From Prochlorococcus sp. AG-347-L21 (GTDB lineage: Bacteria > Cyanobacteriota > Cyanobacteriia > PCC-6307 > Cyanobiaceae): a DNA stretch of 64,000 bases. Under the pieces are notes generated by a model that was not told the origin of the DNA, did not search any database, and saw nothing but the letters and a program-made list of their open reading frames with translations. Location of the stretch: NCBI GenBank assembly GCA_003278875.1, contig QCCQ01000005.1:1-64000 (forward strand), read 5' to 3'. The position numbers and the translations under genes were made by a program. Positions 50,091 to 60,904 of the stretch are shown piece by piece (the stretch's first letter is position 1; the number at the start of each line of letters is the position of its first letter).

Positions 50091-50288
50091 TTAATCCATT
50101 TTCTGAAATAAAAATGAATATAACTTATCTAGTTCTTCAATAGTTAGCATTCCATAACTCCATAATAATATTGGTAATGGAGTGTTATTTTTTACAGATA
50201 ATTTTATACCGAGTTCAATAGTAGATTCATCTAAACCTAATACATTAAATAAATAAATTATCATTTCTCTAGATACATAATTGTTCAT
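50091..50288 (-). CDS. DUF2949 family protein
   Basis: 65 residues: 'SREMIIYLFNVLGLDESTIELGIKL' and 'PLPILLWSYGMLTIEELDKLYSFL' fit the small cyanobacterial DUF2949 family. Soluble and helical; function unknown. It lies 5 bp after the stop of the UbiH-like gene on the same strand, so they likely share a transcript. Confidence 0.82.
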   Translation of the reverse strand: MNNYVSREMIIYLFNVLGLDESTIELGIKLSVKNNTPLPILLWSYGMLTIEELDKLYSFLFQKMD

Positions 50289-50293
50289 GAGTT

Positions 50294-51448
50294 CTATTTA
50301 ATACTTGAGTAAATGAGAGATTTAGTCATTTGATTTAGGACTAATTTTCTTGTAAAAAGAAATTTATTTAAAAGTAAAAATGAAAATTTCCTAATTGGAA
50401 ATAAAAAAACGTTTCTATTAGCAAAAATTGATATCAAAGAGTCAGTTATAAAAATAGTGAAGATAATATCTAAAATCCTGCTTGAAAAATAGTTAAATTT
50501 AAATAATATCAATTGCATTTTAGTAATAGCAGTATTTTTATTAAAAAGATCATAAATAGTATTAACATCTCTCCAACAAGTATTTAAACCCTGACCACCA
50601 ACAGGGTGAAATGTATGAAATGCATCTCCTACAAAAACGAATTTTTTTAAATTTAAAACTGGTAAATTTAAGGATAATGAAACAGGAAAAATATTAAATT
50701 CGCCAATTATTTGGTCCAACTTAAATTTATCTGGCAAGATTGTTGATAAATTATCCATTAAAAAATTCTTGTCAGAATTTAACCTTTGAATTGCCTTTAA
50801 TGTACTTGAAGTCCAGATTACTTGATATAAGTTTTTTTCTAAAGGTAATAATGCAAGAGGGCCTTCTTTTCTAAATATTTCATAAGCACGCTTTTCACAA
50901 TGGCCTCTAAGAGAAACTTTAAAAGTTAAACAAGACTGACTATAAGATTTTTTTATATCAACGTAATCTAATATTTTTTTATCAAGTGAGTTTGCTCCTG
51001 TTGAAAAGAATTGATAATCAAATAATATTTTTTTACGTAATAAACTCTGTGGATTCATAAAAAAAATATTTTCATAATTATCAATCTCTTGAAAAAATAC
51101 GTTCATGAGATCCGAATGTTTAACTACCCAACCAATATTTCCAGAAATACTTATATCATCATCTAAGTCAGAAGTTGATAAATTGGCAAAAGCAGAAGTT
51201 ACGCTATCAGAAATTGAGAGGGTATCAAAGCCAAATAAAAATGGTTCTAATTTTTCCCAAAGTCTGAATTTAGATAAGATTTTTCTTGTTGAGTGAGTAA
51301 TTGCGTAAGTTTTATCTTTATCAATTAATCTATCTTTTGGTAATAAATCAGTTAAAAAAATATTGCAATCAAATTTTGAAAGTGCAATTGAAAGTAATAA
51401 ACCTGTGGGACCTGATCCAACAATTTTAAAATTAAAATTATTTTTCAT
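50294..51448 (-). CDS. FAD-dependent hydroxylase, UbiH/Coq6 family
   Basis: 384 residues. Dinucleotide-binding start 'FKIVGSGPTGLLLSIALSKF' (GxGxxG), the DG-type region ('FDYQFFSTGANSLDKK') and the FAD-binding 'FVFVGDAFHTFHPVGGQGLNTCWRD' near residue 270-295. Family members hydroxylate quinone precursors; cyanobacteria make plastoquinone and other prenylquinones, so a ring-hydroxylation role is possible but unproven. It precedes the DUF2949 gene. Confidence 0.85.
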   Translation of the reverse strand: MKNNFNFKIVGSGPTGLLLSIALSKFDCNIFLTDLLPKDRLIDKDKTYAITHSTRKILSKFRLWEKLEPFLFGFDTLSISDSVTSAFANLSTSDLDDDISISGNIGWVVKHSDLMNVFFQEIDNYENIFFMNPQSLLRKKILFDYQFFSTGANSLDKKILDYVDIKKSYSQSCLTFKVSLRGHCEKRAYEIFRKEGPLALLPLEKNLYQVIWTSSTLKAIQRLNSDKNFLMDNLSTILPDKFKLDQIIGEFNIFPVSLSLNLPVLNLKKFVFVGDAFHTFHPVGGQGLNTCWRDVNTIYDLFNKNTAITKMQLILFKFNYFSSRILDIIFTIFITDSLISIFANRNVFLFPIRKFSFLLLNKFLFTRKLVLNQMTKSLIYSSIK

Positions 51449-51468
51449 TTTAATTATATGAGGATCGA

Positions 51469-52110
51469 CTATCTATTCAAATAAATATAGCAAATTTCCT
51501 CAAATGCTGGTCTTAATAAATAGGGGTACTCACCAACCCATAAATTAATTTCAGGAAGCCAAGCATCAGTCAAATAAAAATCTTTGTCAAAATTACGGTT
51601 ATCAGATGTTATTAAACATCTAATACTTGAACCCACCCTGATTTGACTGTGCTTATTTTCCATAGGAAAACTTAATTTTTCCAAATAACCATCTTCATCT
51701 TCTAATTCAAGTACTAACCAAGTCCTTTTATTTTCAATAACTTCCAATCGACCTTGCCTATCAGATTGTTCTCTTGAACTTTCAATCTTTTCTTTTTTAT
51801 AAATATCTGATACAAAGCCATCAAATATAGAATAAAATTTATATTTTCTTAATTGCAAATTTTTTCTACTAGATTCAAGAATTGGACCCCAGATGATATA
51901 CAAAAAGAAACCTACACATAGAAATAACCAGAAATTATTAGTTTGATCTCCAGTCGAACTAATAATTAATGAGATAAATCCACCAATTGAAGATATTATT
52001 ACTCTTTGAAGAATTTTTCTCGGATTCCCCAACGCGTACTTAAATTGACTTCCTGTACCAACTGCAGGAATAAGTTTTGAAATTTGACCTGAATTAATTG
52101 GAATTAACAT
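51469..52110 (-). CDS. Conserved cyanobacterial membrane protein, unknown function
   Basis: 213 residues. 'LIPAVGTGSQFKYALGNPRKILQR' begins it, then two hydrophobic segments ('VIISSIGGFISLIIS', 'FWLFLCVGFFLYIIWGPILE') and a soluble C-terminal half with 'LEVIENKRTWLVLELEDEDG' and 'DAWLPEINLWVGEYPYLLRPAF'. The pattern recalls a cyanobacterial orphan family often mislabelled as a phosphate transporter permease; I see no transporter features. It is 1 bp from dapB on the same strand. Confidence 0.75.
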   Translation of the reverse strand: MLIPINSGQISKLIPAVGTGSQFKYALGNPRKILQRVIISSIGGFISLIISSTGDQTNNFWLFLCVGFFLYIIWGPILESSRKNLQLRKYKFYSIFDGFVSDIYKKEKIESSREQSDRQGRLEVIENKRTWLVLELEDEDGYLEKLSFPMENKHSQIRVGSSIRCLITSDNRNFDKDFYLTDAWLPEINLWVGEYPYLLRPAFEEICYIYLNR

Positions 52111-52111
52111 T

Positions 52112-52960
52112 TTAAAAAATCAATTTTTCAAGTCCATAAACTAAAGTTTCATATTTACCAATTTTTTTAATAGCCTGTAAAACTCCTGGCATATATGCCT
52201 TTCTATCAATAGTGTCATGCTTTATTGTGTAAGTTTCACCTGGAGATCCCATTATTACTAACTGATGAGCGAGTAATCCTGGTAATCGTACAGAATGTAT
52301 ATTAATTCCTGAATCTCTACGTCCACCCCGTACAGCTTTCAATGACTCAGACTCTTTTACTAGACTCTGATTAAATTTCTTTGGGTATTCTTCAATCATT
52401 TCTGCAGTTTTTATACACGTTCCACTAGGAGAATCAGCTTTTTGATTATGATGCATCTCTATTAATTCAATATTGTCATAAAACCTTGCAGCTACAGATG
52501 CCGCCTGCTGAAGAAGAACCATACCTACTGAAAAATTAGGAATTATTGCACAACCAACTGATGCTTTCTGAGCAAAAACAGACAAATCTTGTATTTGCGA
52601 AGGGCTTAGACCTGTAGTTCCTACCACTGGTGACACACCATATGCAATAGCTGATCTGGTATTTTCATATACAGAATCAGGATGAGTGAAATCAACGAAC
52701 ACAGGTTTGATATTTTCGTTTCTATAGTTTTGACTAACAGAACATAAAGTTCCTTCCAAATCATTTGAAACGTAAACATCACAATTTTTTACCTTCAATA
52801 ATTCAGAAATATTTGAGCCATTATTCTTTTCGTTTATGTCAATTGCTGCAACAAGTTCACAATCTTTAGAATTTAATACAGTATTAACAACTTCGCTACC
52901 CATTCTGCCTAAAGCTCCGGATACAAGTACTGGTATGGGTTTTTTAGAATTTTCAATCAT
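52112..52960 (-). CDS. dapB: 4-hydroxy-tetrahydrodipicolinate reductase
   Basis: 282 residues. NAD(P)H-binding '[17 protein letters not shown]', '[12 protein letters not shown]', '[11 protein letters not shown]', '[14 protein letters not shown]' and the catalytic/substrate motif '[18 protein letters not shown]' are all present. Role: reduces the dihydrodipicolinate precursor in lysine and diaminopimelate synthesis. Divergent from chlH across about 100 bp. Confidence 0.96.
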   Translation of the reverse strand: MIENSKKPIPVLVSGALGRMGSEVVNTVLNSKDCELVAAIDINEKNNGSNISELLKVKNCDVYVSNDLEGTLCSVSQNYRNENIKPVFVDFTHPDSVYENTRSAIAYGVSPVVGTTGLSPSQIQDLSVFAQKASVGCAIIPNFSVGMVLLQQAASVAARFYDNIELIEMHHNQKADSPSGTCIKTAEMIEEYPKKFNQSLVKESESLKAVRGGRRDSGINIHSVRLPGLLAHQLVIMGSPGETYTIKHDTIDRKAYMPGVLQAIKKIGKYETLVYGLEKLIF

Positions 52961-53062
52961 TTTTTTTTAAAATCTTTTTTTAAAGGTTGTTACACGCTAT
53001 TTATATTGCACACAATAACGTCTTTTCATTCGTAGGCTGGTAGAAATACTTAAAGAAAATCA

Positions 53063-56000
53063 ATGTTTACGCAGGTCCGCTCAGCAAACCGCAGAGTATC
53101 TCCTGTTGAGGATAACAAACACAAAGTTGTAATAAAAGCAGTTTATGTTGTCCTTGAGCCACAATACCAAAATTCCTTAACGGAAGCTGCAAAGTCAATA
53201 AATAAGATGAATGGCCCAATAGGTATAGACCTTAGCGGCTATCTTATCGAAGAACTTAGGAATGATAGTAATTTTGAAGATTTTAAAGAAGATGTAGCTA
53301 ATGCAGATATATTCGTGGCTTCTCTAATTTTCATTGAAGACCTCGCTCAAAAAGTGGTTGATGCAGTATCTCCATTTAAAGACAAACTTAAAGCATCAAT
53401 TGTTTTCCCCTCCATGCCAGAGGTAATGAGATTAAATAAGTTAGGTTCATTTAGTATGGCCCAACTAGGTCAATCTAAAAGCATTATTGGAGATTTAATA
53501 AAAAAGAAAAAAGAATCTGATGGAGCAAGTTTCCAAGATTCAATGTTGAAGTTATTAAATACACTACCTTCAATACTTAAATATCTGCCAGTAGAAAAAG
53601 CTCAAGATGCTAGAACATTTATTCTGAGTTTTCAGTACTGGTTAGGTGGTACCACTGAGAACTTAAAAAACTTCTTGTTAATGATTTCTGAAAAGTATGC
53701 TGTTTCAGAGATGATAAAAGATCAAATAGAAGAATTCAAAATTCAAGACCCTGAAACATTCCCAGATTTAGGAATTTGGCATCCTCTTTCTCCTTGCATG
53801 TTTGAAACTCTCAAAGAATATCAAAATTGGGAAAATAATAGAAAAGACCTAAACCCTAAAGATGACAAAACCCCAACAATTGGATTGGTACTTCAAAGGA
53901 GTCATATAGTAACAGGAGATGATGCTCACTACGTTGCTGTTATTCAAGAATTGGAATATAGAGGAGCGAGAGTACTTCCTATCTTCTGTGGAGGTCTAGA
54001 TTTTTCTAAACCAGTTAATGAATTTTATTATGATTCGATAAATAAAGACCAACCTATTGTTGATGGAGTAGTCTCTCTAACAGGATTTGCACTAGTTGGT
54101 GGACCAGCAAGACAAGATCATCCAAAAGCTATTGAAGCTCTAAAGAACCTTAACAGACCCTACATGGTCGCACTTCCACTAGTATTCCAAACCACACAAG
54201 AATGGGAAAATAGTGATTTAGGTTTGCACCCGGTTCAGGTAGCACTTCAGATTGCAATTCCAGAGCTTGATGGAGCTATTGAACCTATTATTCTTTCAGG
54301 TCGTGATGATGCCACAGGGAAGGCGCATACACTTCAAGATAGAGTTGATGTGATCGCTGAGAGAGCCATTAAATGGTCAACATTAAGGGTTAAACAAAGA
54401 AAGGATAAAAAATTAGCCATTACAGTATTTAGTTTTCCACCAGACAAAGGAAATGTTGGTACTGCAGCATACTTAAATGTTTTCGGTTCAATTTATAGAG
54501 TACTTCTTGAAATGAAATCGAAAGGTTACCAAATAGATGAACTTCCAAGCAATTCAAAAGAATTAATGGAAAAAGTAATTAACAACCCTGAAGCAATGGA
54601 TGGCTCTCCCGAGTTAAATATTGCTCATAAGATGTCAGTAAAAGAATACGAAGAGTTCACACCATATTCCCAAAGACTTGAAGAGAATTGGGGTAAACCT
54701 CCTGGAAACTTAAATAGTGATGGACAAAATCTACTTATCTATGGAAAACATTTTGGAAATGTTTTTATAGGAGTTCAACCTACATTTGGTTATGAAGGTG
54801 ATCCAATGAGATTACTCTATTCAAGAAGTGCTAGTCCTCACCACGGTTTTGCTGCTTATTACACCTATGTTGAAAAAATCTGGGGTGCTGATGCTGTTCT
54901 TCATTTTGGAACTCATGGCTCACTTGAATTTATGCCTGGAAAACAGATGGGCATGAGTGAAACATGCTACCCAGATTCTCTCATTGGATCATTGCCTAAT
55001 TTGTATTACTATGCTGCGAATAATCCTTCTGAAGCAACAATTGCGAAGAGAAGAGGGTATGCTTCAACAATAAGCTATTTAACACCTCCAGCGGAAAATG
55101 CAGGGCTTTACAAAGGACTTAAAGAATTAAGTGAACTTGTTGGTTCTTATCAACAATTAAGAGAAAATAGTAGAGGTATTCAAATTGTTAATGCAATAGT
55201 TGAGACTTCTAAACAATGTAACCTTGACAAAGATGTAGAGCTCCCTGCAAAAAACGTAGAAGAACTTTCACTTGATGAAAGAGATTTATTTGTTGGTAAT
55301 GTCTATAAACAGTTAATGGAAATTGAAAGTAGATTATTACCTTGCGGTCTTCATACTATTGGAGAAGCTCCTACAGCAGAAGAAGCGGTTGCAACACTTG
55401 TAAATATTGCGTCTTTAGAAAGAGAACAAGAAGGATTGAGATCACTACCAGGGCTACTTGCAGAATCAATGGGATTAACTATTGATCAAATTTACGATGG
55501 TAATAATAAAGGTGAACTTAAATTTGTGGAGTTAAATGAAAAAATCATAAAGACCTCAAGAGAGTCAATTTTTGCGATGGTCAACTCCTTAAAAATCGTT
55601 AATGGCAGAGTTTATTTAGAAAAATCACTTCTTTCCAAACTTTTTGACTTACTAAAAGTTTTTGGTCTAAATTTACCTACCCCTTGGCTAAGAGTTTGCA
55701 AATTAAATTCATTTAATGAAGTTAATCAAAAGGAGTTAAATAAATTATTTGATTACTTACTTTTCTGCTTGGAACAAGTCTGCGCAGATAAAGAAATGGA
55801 CAGCCTTATTAAAGCATTGGATGGAAATTATGTTTTACCTGGACCAGGTGGAGATCCTATAAGAAATCCAGGTGTTTTGCCAAGTGGCAAAAATATCCAT
55901 GCACTTGATCCTCAATCAATCCCAACCACAGCAGCGGTAGCTGCAGCAAAGTCTGTTGTTGACAAATTAATTGAAAGACAAAAGGAAGAGCAGGGAACTT

Positions 56001-57073
56001 GGCCTGAAACAATCGCTTGTGTTTTATGGGGTACCGATAACATCAAAACTTATGGAGAATCACTGGCACAAATCTTATGGTTTGTTGGTGTAAAACCAAA
56101 ACCAGATTCTGTTGGGAGAATCAACAAATTAGAATTAATCCCTTTAGAAGAATTAGGTAGGCCAAGAATTGATGTTGTAGTCAACTGTTCAGGAGTATTT
56201 AGAGATCTATTTATCAATCAAATGGCATTAATAGATCAAGCAGTCAAATTAGCGGCTGAGGCTGATGAACCATTGGAATCTAACTTTGTTAGAAAACACT
56301 CATTAGAACAAGCAGAAAAAGAAGGGACCTCTATAAGAGAAGCTTCAGCGAGAGTGTTCTCTAATGCAAGTGGAAGCTATAGTTCAAATGTTAATTTAGC
56401 CGTAGAAAATTCAACTTGGGAGGAAGAAAATGAATTACAAGAAATGTATTTGTCACGCAAAACATATGCTTTTAATGCTGATAATCCAGGTGAGATGAAT
56501 CAAAAAAGAGAGGTATTTGAGTCAGTGATGAAAACAGCAGATGTTACATTTCAAAACCTTGATTCCTCAGAGATTTCACTAACAGATGTAAGTCATTATT
56601 TTGATTCAGATCCAACAAAATTGATTAAGACACTAAGAGATGATGGGAAAGAACCAAGTAGCTATATAGCAGACACCACCACATCTAATGCTCAAGTTAG
56701 AACACTTGGAGAAACTATCAGATTAGACTCAAGAACAAAACTCTTAAATCCTAAGTGGTATGAAGGTATGCTCAAATCTGGTTATGAAGGAGTTAGAGAA
56801 CTTTCTAACAGACTAAATTACACTCTTGGCTGGAGTGCGACAAGTGGTCAAGTAGATAATTTTGTATATGAAGAAACTAATGAAACATTTATAAATGACG
56901 AAGAGATGAGAAAAAGATTAATGGACCTTAATCCTAATAGCTTCAGAAGAATTGTTGGAACTTTACTTGAAGTTAATGGTAGGGGATATTGGGAAACTTC
57001 AGATGAAAATATAGAACAGTTGAAAGAACTATACCAAGAGGTAGAGGATAAAATCGAAGGAGTTAAAGAATAA
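53063..57073 (+). CDS. chlH: Magnesium chelatase subunit H
   Basis: 1336 residues, full length. '[32 protein letters not shown]', '[23 protein letters not shown]' and '[20 protein letters not shown]' are porphyrin-binding chelatase motifs, with '[20 protein letters not shown]' further on. ChlH holds protoporphyrin IX while ChlI/ChlD drive Mg insertion, the first step committed to chlorophyll. Paralogous to CobN at 4.7-8.4 kb. Partners chlI and chlD are not in the window. Confidence 0.97.
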   Translation: MFTQVRSANRRVSPVEDNKHKVVIKAVYVVLEPQYQNSLTEAAKSINKMNGPIGIDLSGYLIEELRNDSNFEDFKEDVANADIFVASLIFIEDLAQKVVDAVSPFKDKLKASIVFPSMPEVMRLNKLGSFSMAQLGQSKSIIGDLIKKKKESDGASFQDSMLKLLNTLPSILKYLPVEKAQDARTFILSFQYWLGGTTENLKNFLLMISEKYAVSEMIKDQIEEFKIQDPETFPDLGIWHPLSPCMFETLKEYQNWENNRKDLNPKDDKTPTIGLVLQRSHIVTGDDAHYVAVIQELEYRGARVLPIFCGGLDFSKPVNEFYYDSINKDQPIVDGVVSLTGFALVGGPARQDHPKAIEALKNLNRPYMVALPLVFQTTQEWENSDLGLHPVQVALQIAIPELDGAIEPIILSGRDDATGKAHTLQDRVDVIAERAIKWSTLRVKQRKDKKLAITVFSFPPDKGNVGTAAYLNVFGSIYRVLLEMKSKGYQIDELPSNSKELMEKVINNPEAMDGSPELNIAHKMSVKEYEEFTPYSQRLEENWGKPPGNLNSDGQNLLIYGKHFGNVFIGVQPTFGYEGDPMRLLYSRSASPHHGFAAYYTYVEKIWGADAVLHFGTHGSLEFMPGKQMGMSETCYPDSLIGSLPNLYYYAANNPSEATIAKRRGYASTISYLTPPAENAGLYKGLKELSELVGSYQQLRENSRGIQIVNAIVETSKQCNLDKDVELPAKNVEELSLDERDLFVGNVYKQLMEIESRLLPCGLHTIGEAPTAEEAVATLVNIASLEREQEGLRSLPGLLAESMGLTIDQIYDGNNKGELKFVELNEKIIKTSRESIFAMVNSLKIVNGRVYLEKSLLSKLFDLLKVFGLNLPTPWLRVCKLNSFNEVNQKELNKLFDYLLFCLEQVCADKEMDSLIKALDGNYVLPGPGGDPIRNPGVLPSGKNIHALDPQSIPTTAAVAAAKSVVDKLIERQKEEQGTWPETIACVLWGTDNIKTYGESLAQILWFVGVKPKPDSVGRINKLELIPLEELGRPRIDVVVNCSGVFRDLFINQMALIDQAVKLAAEADEPLESNFVRKHSLEQAEKEGTSIREASARVFSNASGSYSSNVNLAVENSTWEEENELQEMYLSRKTYAFNADNPGEMNQKREVFESVMKTADVTFQNLDSSEISLTDVSHYFDSDPTKLIKTLRDDGKEPSSYIADTTTSNAQVRTLGETIRLDSRTKLLNPKWYEGMLKSGYEGVRELSNRLNYTLGWSATSGQVDNFVYEETNETFINDEEMRKRLMDLNPNSFRRIVGTLLEVNGRGYWETSDENIEQLKELYQEVEDKIEGVKE

Positions 57074-57078
57074 TAATT

Positions 57079-57936
57079 TTATAAATTTCTGTAAATCCTA
57101 TCAGCTACTTTCAGAACTTGATAATTTAGTTTTACGTTGTGCACCCTAACAATATCAATATTAAATTGAGAACATAAACAACTTATTGCTAGTGTTCCTA
57201 TATCCCTTTCTTTTGGATTTTTCTCATTCAAAATCTCTCCTATGAATCTTTTCCTTGAAGCACCTATCAAAATTGGCAAATTCCATTTTTTTAATACATC
57301 TAAGTTTCTCAAGATTTCCAAATTATGAATGATATCCTTTGAAAAACCAATACCAGGATCCACTATTATATTTTTTTCAGATATATTTTTTTCTAAAGCA
57401 TTCTTTATTAAATTATCAAGCGAGAACTTAACATCACTCAATAGATTCTGGTAATTAGAGAGTTGATTCATGTTTTGACTATTACCACGACTATGAGTTA
57501 TGACGAAGGGACAATTGAAATTTGATACAACATCCAAAATATTTTTATCTCTTCTTCCTCCAGTGACATCATTTATCCAATTAGCGCCATTTAAAAGAGC
57601 TTCATAAGCGACCTCAGAATTAAAGGTATCAATTGATATTAAAACATCTGGATATTCAGTTTTTATTAATTTCAGATATGGGATCAATCTTTCTATTTCT
57701 ATAGAAGAACCAACTTCTTCAGCGCCAGGCCTTGTACTCTGAGCACCAAGATCTATAACATCCACTCCATTATGCAAAAAATGATTAACTTGATCTAAAA
57801 CTTTTTTTGAAGAGTTTATTTCTCCACCATCACTAAATGAATCTGGGGTTAAATTAATAACCCCCATAATTGAAGTTTTTTGTCCCCAGCCTTTTGGCCA
57901 TGGATCTTTCTTATTGATAATTTGCAATTCTTGCAA
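57079..57936 (-). CDS. folP: Dihydropteroate synthase
   Basis: 285 residues. '[17 protein letters not shown]', '[18 protein letters not shown]', '[14 protein letters not shown]', '[10 protein letters not shown]' and '[14 protein letters not shown]' are the conserved DHPS loops (pterin and p-aminobenzoate sites). Role: condenses p-aminobenzoate with the pterin pyrophosphate in folate synthesis. Its first 26 bp overlap the end of tpiA on the same strand. Confidence 0.96.
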   Translation of the reverse strand: MQELQIINKKDPWPKGWGQKTSIMGVINLTPDSFSDGGEINSSKKVLDQVNHFLHNGVDVIDLGAQSTRPGAEEVGSSIEIERLIPYLKLIKTEYPDVLISIDTFNSEVAYEALLNGANWINDVTGGRRDKNILDVVSNFNCPFVITHSRGNSQNMNQLSNYQNLLSDVKFSLDNLIKNALEKNISEKNIIVDPGIGFSKDIIHNLEILRNLDVLKKWNLPILIGASRKRFIGEILNEKNPKERDIGTLAISCLCSQFNIDIVRVHNVKLNYQVLKVADRIYRNL

Positions 57937-58636
57937 AACTTTTCGGATCTAATGAGGCCCCTCCAACTAACACCCCATCTATATCGCTCATTGACATAAT
58001 TTCGTCAATATTATTAGGTTTGACAGATCCTCCATATTGAATAATCACATCATCAAAACCTATTAATTTCCGAATCAATGAACATATCTTATTAGCATCT
58101 TTAGCCTCACATGTTTTACCTGTCCCAATAGCCCATATTGGTTCATAAGCAACTATTAAATTTGATGGATCTGTATTTTCTAATCCTTGTTCAACCTGTC
58201 TAGTAATAACTCTATCAGCTTCTCCCCTCTCTCTTTGTTCTAATGTTTCTCCAACACAAACTATCGGAGTAAGTCCACTAGATTGGGCAAAAACTGCTCT
58301 TTTATTAATTTGTTCATCACTTTCACTAAAATACTTCCTTGGTTCACTGTGGCCAACTATTGCATATGCTACACCATGTTCGAGAAGCATTTTTGGGGAA
58401 ATTTCTGCAGTAAATGCTCCTTCATCCTCCCAATGAATATTTTGACTAGAAATATCTAAATAATCAAAATCAGAATGATCAGAAAAAGTTGAAATAGCTG
58501 TAAAAGGAGGCGCAATAACAACTTTACGATCTTCATCTATGTTTTTTATTAAGGGTATAAACTCTTCTAAATAAGACCTAGCCTCAGCACAAGTCATGTG
58601 CATTTTCCAATTACCAGCAATAACAGACTTTCTCAA
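57911..58636 (-). CDS. tpiA: Triosephosphate isomerase
   Basis: 241 residues. '[14 protein letters not shown]' (catalytic Lys), '[13 protein letters not shown]' (catalytic His), '[16 protein letters not shown]' (catalytic Glu, loop 6) and the phosphate-binding '[16 protein letters not shown]', '[10 protein letters not shown]' are complete. Role: interconverts dihydroxyacetone phosphate and glyceraldehyde 3-phosphate in glycolysis and the Calvin cycle. folP begins inside its 3' end. Confidence 0.97.
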   Translation of the reverse strand: MRKSVIAGNWKMHMTCAEARSYLEEFIPLIKNIDEDRKVVIAPPFTAISTFSDHSDFDYLDISSQNIHWEDEGAFTAEISPKMLLEHGVAYAIVGHSEPRKYFSESDEQINKRAVFAQSSGLTPIVCVGETLEQRERGEADRVITRQVEQGLENTDPSNLIVAYEPIWAIGTGKTCEAKDANKICSLIRKLIGFDDVIIQYGGSVKPNNIDEIMSMSDIDGVLVGGASLDPKSFARIANYQ

Positions 58637-58688
58637 AATACTAACTCCAAGGAGATCATATTAATATATATTGAGTTTAATAGGCCAA

Positions 58689-58865
58689 TTATTTGAAAAA
58701 TAATTCATTTTTTAGAAATATAACTTTATCTCCCTTATTTAATTTTCTTCCTCTTCTAGTTTCTATTACACCATTAACTTTGACAGAACCTGACTTGATA
58801 AAAATTTTTGCTTCTCCACCAGAAGAGACCAAATTTTTCCATTTTAAGAATTGATCCAATTTCAT
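58689..58865 (-). CDS. Small S4-domain RNA-binding protein (YbcJ-like)
   Basis: 58 residues, read from the minus strand: 'MKLDQFLKWKNLVSSGGEAK', then 'SGSVKVNGVIETRRGRKLNK' and 'GDKVIFL'. This is a complete stand-alone S4 fold, as in YbcJ-like proteins, which bind structured RNA or ribosomes. The order 'LVSSGGEAK...VKVNGVIETRRGRKL...GD' is characteristic. Located 52 bp upstream of tpiA on the same strand. Confidence 0.82.
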   Translation of the reverse strand: MKLDQFLKWKNLVSSGGEAKIFIKSGSVKVNGVIETRRGRKLNKGDKVIFLKNELFFK

Positions 58866-58922
58866 TGTTTTTTTACCTAAAGATATTGATAAAGTAGGAT
58901 AAATAATTAAATATATAATATC

Positions 58923-60626
58923 TTGAGACTAATACCACCAGTAAGAACATATTCGAATAGGTTTATCAAAGGTTTTATATGCATGCTTATTTATGTAGCT
59001 TGTTGGCCTTTGTTAGCTTATTTTGCGGGAAACTTAATCCCAGCTATTGGATCTGGTGACCTATCAAAAGTTACTAGCATAATAGTTAAATCTTTATTAG
59101 TATTCTTAATTCAGAAAATTGCTCAATTTGGACAGGATGTTTTCATAGCAAAACCAGCTTTAGAAATTAGTGAAGTAATGAGAGGAAATTTATTTAGCAA
59201 AATTCAAAAAATAAAGATGAATTCTGTTGAAAAAATTTCAGCTGGAGATATCACATATAGACTTACAGAAGATACAGATAGGGTAAGCGAAGTTATTTAT
59301 AAAACAGCTCAGGATACTATTCCATGTATTTTGCAGTTATTTGCGGTAATAATCTATATGTTTTATTTAGATTGGTCACTATCATTATCAACTTTTGTTT
59401 TAGCACCATTAATTATTCTTTCGATTAATAGTTTTGGAAGAAGAGTTTTAATAGCATCTGAAAAAAGTCAAGAATCTACAAGTAATTTAGCAGGTTTAAT
59501 AGGTGAATCAATAAATGGAATGTCAACTATAAGAGCCTTTGCTGCAGAAAATTGGATTGAGAATAGATTTCATAAAAGATTAATAGCAAATAAAAATGCA
59601 AAATATAAAACATTAAAATTACTTGCATTTCAACATCCAGTTGTAGGATTTGTTGAAGCATTTGGAATATTAGCAATATTAGGCTTAGGAGCCTCAAGAA
59701 TTAATCTAGGCCTTCTAACAAGCGAAGAATTTAGTAGTTTCTTTGCTGCAATATTGATGCTTATTGACCCAATAAGCCATGTAAGTACAAATTTTAATGA
59801 CTATAAACAGGCAGAAGCATCGATAAAAAGGCTAAAAAACATAAATCTAGAACCTATCGAAGATGATAAAGAAAACTTAAGAAGTGTATCTAATATTAAA
59901 GGCAAAATACTTTTTGAGAAAGTTAATTTTGCTTACAAAAAAGATAATCAAGTTCTTAAAAATATCAATTTAGAAATAAAAGAGGGGGAAGTCACAGCTT
60001 TTGTTGGTGCTTCAGGGGCTGGTAAAAGTACAATGTTAGCTTTGATATTAAAGTTTATAAGTCCAAATAATGGGAACATTTTTATTGATGATAAAAATCT
60101 AAAATCACTAAATACAAAAGATATTAGGAAAAAAATTGCACTAGTACAACAACAACCTTTTTTATTTTCAGGAAAAATTATTGATATTATAAGAATGGGC
60201 AGAAACTATAGCAAAGAAAAAGTTATAGAATCAGCCCGAATAGCAAACGCTCACAACTTTATTCAAAAACTACCTGAGAAATATGAAACTTTGATAACTG
60301 AAAGAGGGTCAAATTTTTCAGGGGGGCAGATCCAAAGGATAGCAATTGCAAGAGCAATACTGGGAAACCCATCAATTCTTCTTTTAGATGAGGCTACAAG
60401 TGCGTTAGATGCTGAATCAGAATCTGAAGTCCAAGAAGGACTTAATAGAGCTATGAAAAATAGAACAACTATTGTAATTGCTCATAGATTAGCCACTACT
60501 CAAGAAGCAAATAAAATTGTTGTTTTCGATAAAGGTGAAATAGTTGAAGTTGGAAAACATATTGATTTAATTAATAAACCTGGAATTTATAAAGAATTAT
60601 GTGAAAAGCAATTGATTAAAAAATAA
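58923..60626 (+). CDS. ABC exporter (fused membrane and ATPase domains)
   Basis: 567 residues from a TTG start. The N-terminal half has about six membrane helices ('GFICMLIYVACWPLLAYFAG', 'DWSLSLSTFVLAPLIILSI'). The ATPase half has Walker A 'GASGAGKSTMLALIL', Q-loop 'LVQQQPFLFSG', signature 'FSGGQIQRIAIARAI', Walker B 'ILLLDEATSALDAESE' and the switch His 'IVIAHRLATT'. MsbA-type half-transporter, working as a dimer on lipid or another hydrophobic substrate; the substrate is unknown. Confidence 0.92.
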   Translation: MRLIPPVRTYSNRFIKGFICMLIYVACWPLLAYFAGNLIPAIGSGDLSKVTSIIVKSLLVFLIQKIAQFGQDVFIAKPALEISEVMRGNLFSKIQKIKMNSVEKISAGDITYRLTEDTDRVSEVIYKTAQDTIPCILQLFAVIIYMFYLDWSLSLSTFVLAPLIILSINSFGRRVLIASEKSQESTSNLAGLIGESINGMSTIRAFAAENWIENRFHKRLIANKNAKYKTLKLLAFQHPVVGFVEAFGILAILGLGASRINLGLLTSEEFSSFFAAILMLIDPISHVSTNFNDYKQAEASIKRLKNINLEPIEDDKENLRSVSNIKGKILFEKVNFAYKKDNQVLKNINLEIKEGEVTAFVGASGAGKSTMLALILKFISPNNGNIFIDDKNLKSLNTKDIRKKIALVQQQPFLFSGKIIDIIRMGRNYSKEKVIESARIANAHNFIQKLPEKYETLITERGSNFSGGQIQRIAIARAILGNPSILLLDEATSALDAESESEVQEGLNRAMKNRTTIVIAHRLATTQEANKIVVFDKGEIVEVGKHIDLINKPGIYKELCEKQLIKK

Positions 60627-60659
60627 TAACTCTATTTTATTTATTAAAAAGTTAATTCC

Positions 60660-60878
60660 ATGAGCGAAAACACAAATGATTCTACAAATCCAGTTTTAAC
60701 CTTTGAGGGGAAAAAATATTTAATAAATGAACTTTCTAATGAAATAAAAGAATCTATAAAACTATTACAGATAGCAGATACACAACTTAAGATGCACCAA
60801 GATACTGTCAAATTACTTTCAATTAGTCGTAACACTTTAGTTAATGAATTAAGAGTAAAACTAAAAAACTTAGAGTGA
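60660..60878 (+). CDS. DUF6447 family protein
   Basis: 72 residues: 'NPVLTFEGKKYLINELSNEI' then 'KESIKLLQIADTQLKMHQDT' and a C-terminal helix 'ISRNTLVNELRVKLKN'. The 'P(V)LTFxGKKY' start and the coiled-coil-like remainder fit DUF6447. Soluble; function unknown. It follows the ABC exporter by 33 bp and converges with carB 4 bp away. Confidence 0.75.
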   Translation: MSENTNDSTNPVLTFEGKKYLINELSNEIKESIKLLQIADTQLKMHQDTVKLLSISRNTLVNELRVKLKNLE

Positions 60879-60904
60879 AATCCTAATAATTATGGATTTC
60901 TTGT
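60877..60904. terminator. Hairpin between the DUF6447 gene and carB
   Basis: GAAATCC (60877-60883) and GGATTTC (60894-60900) form a perfect 7-bp stem with a 10-nt loop, followed by TTGT on the + strand. It overlaps both convergent stop regions and may terminate transcription from either side; the T tract is weak. Confidence 0.4.
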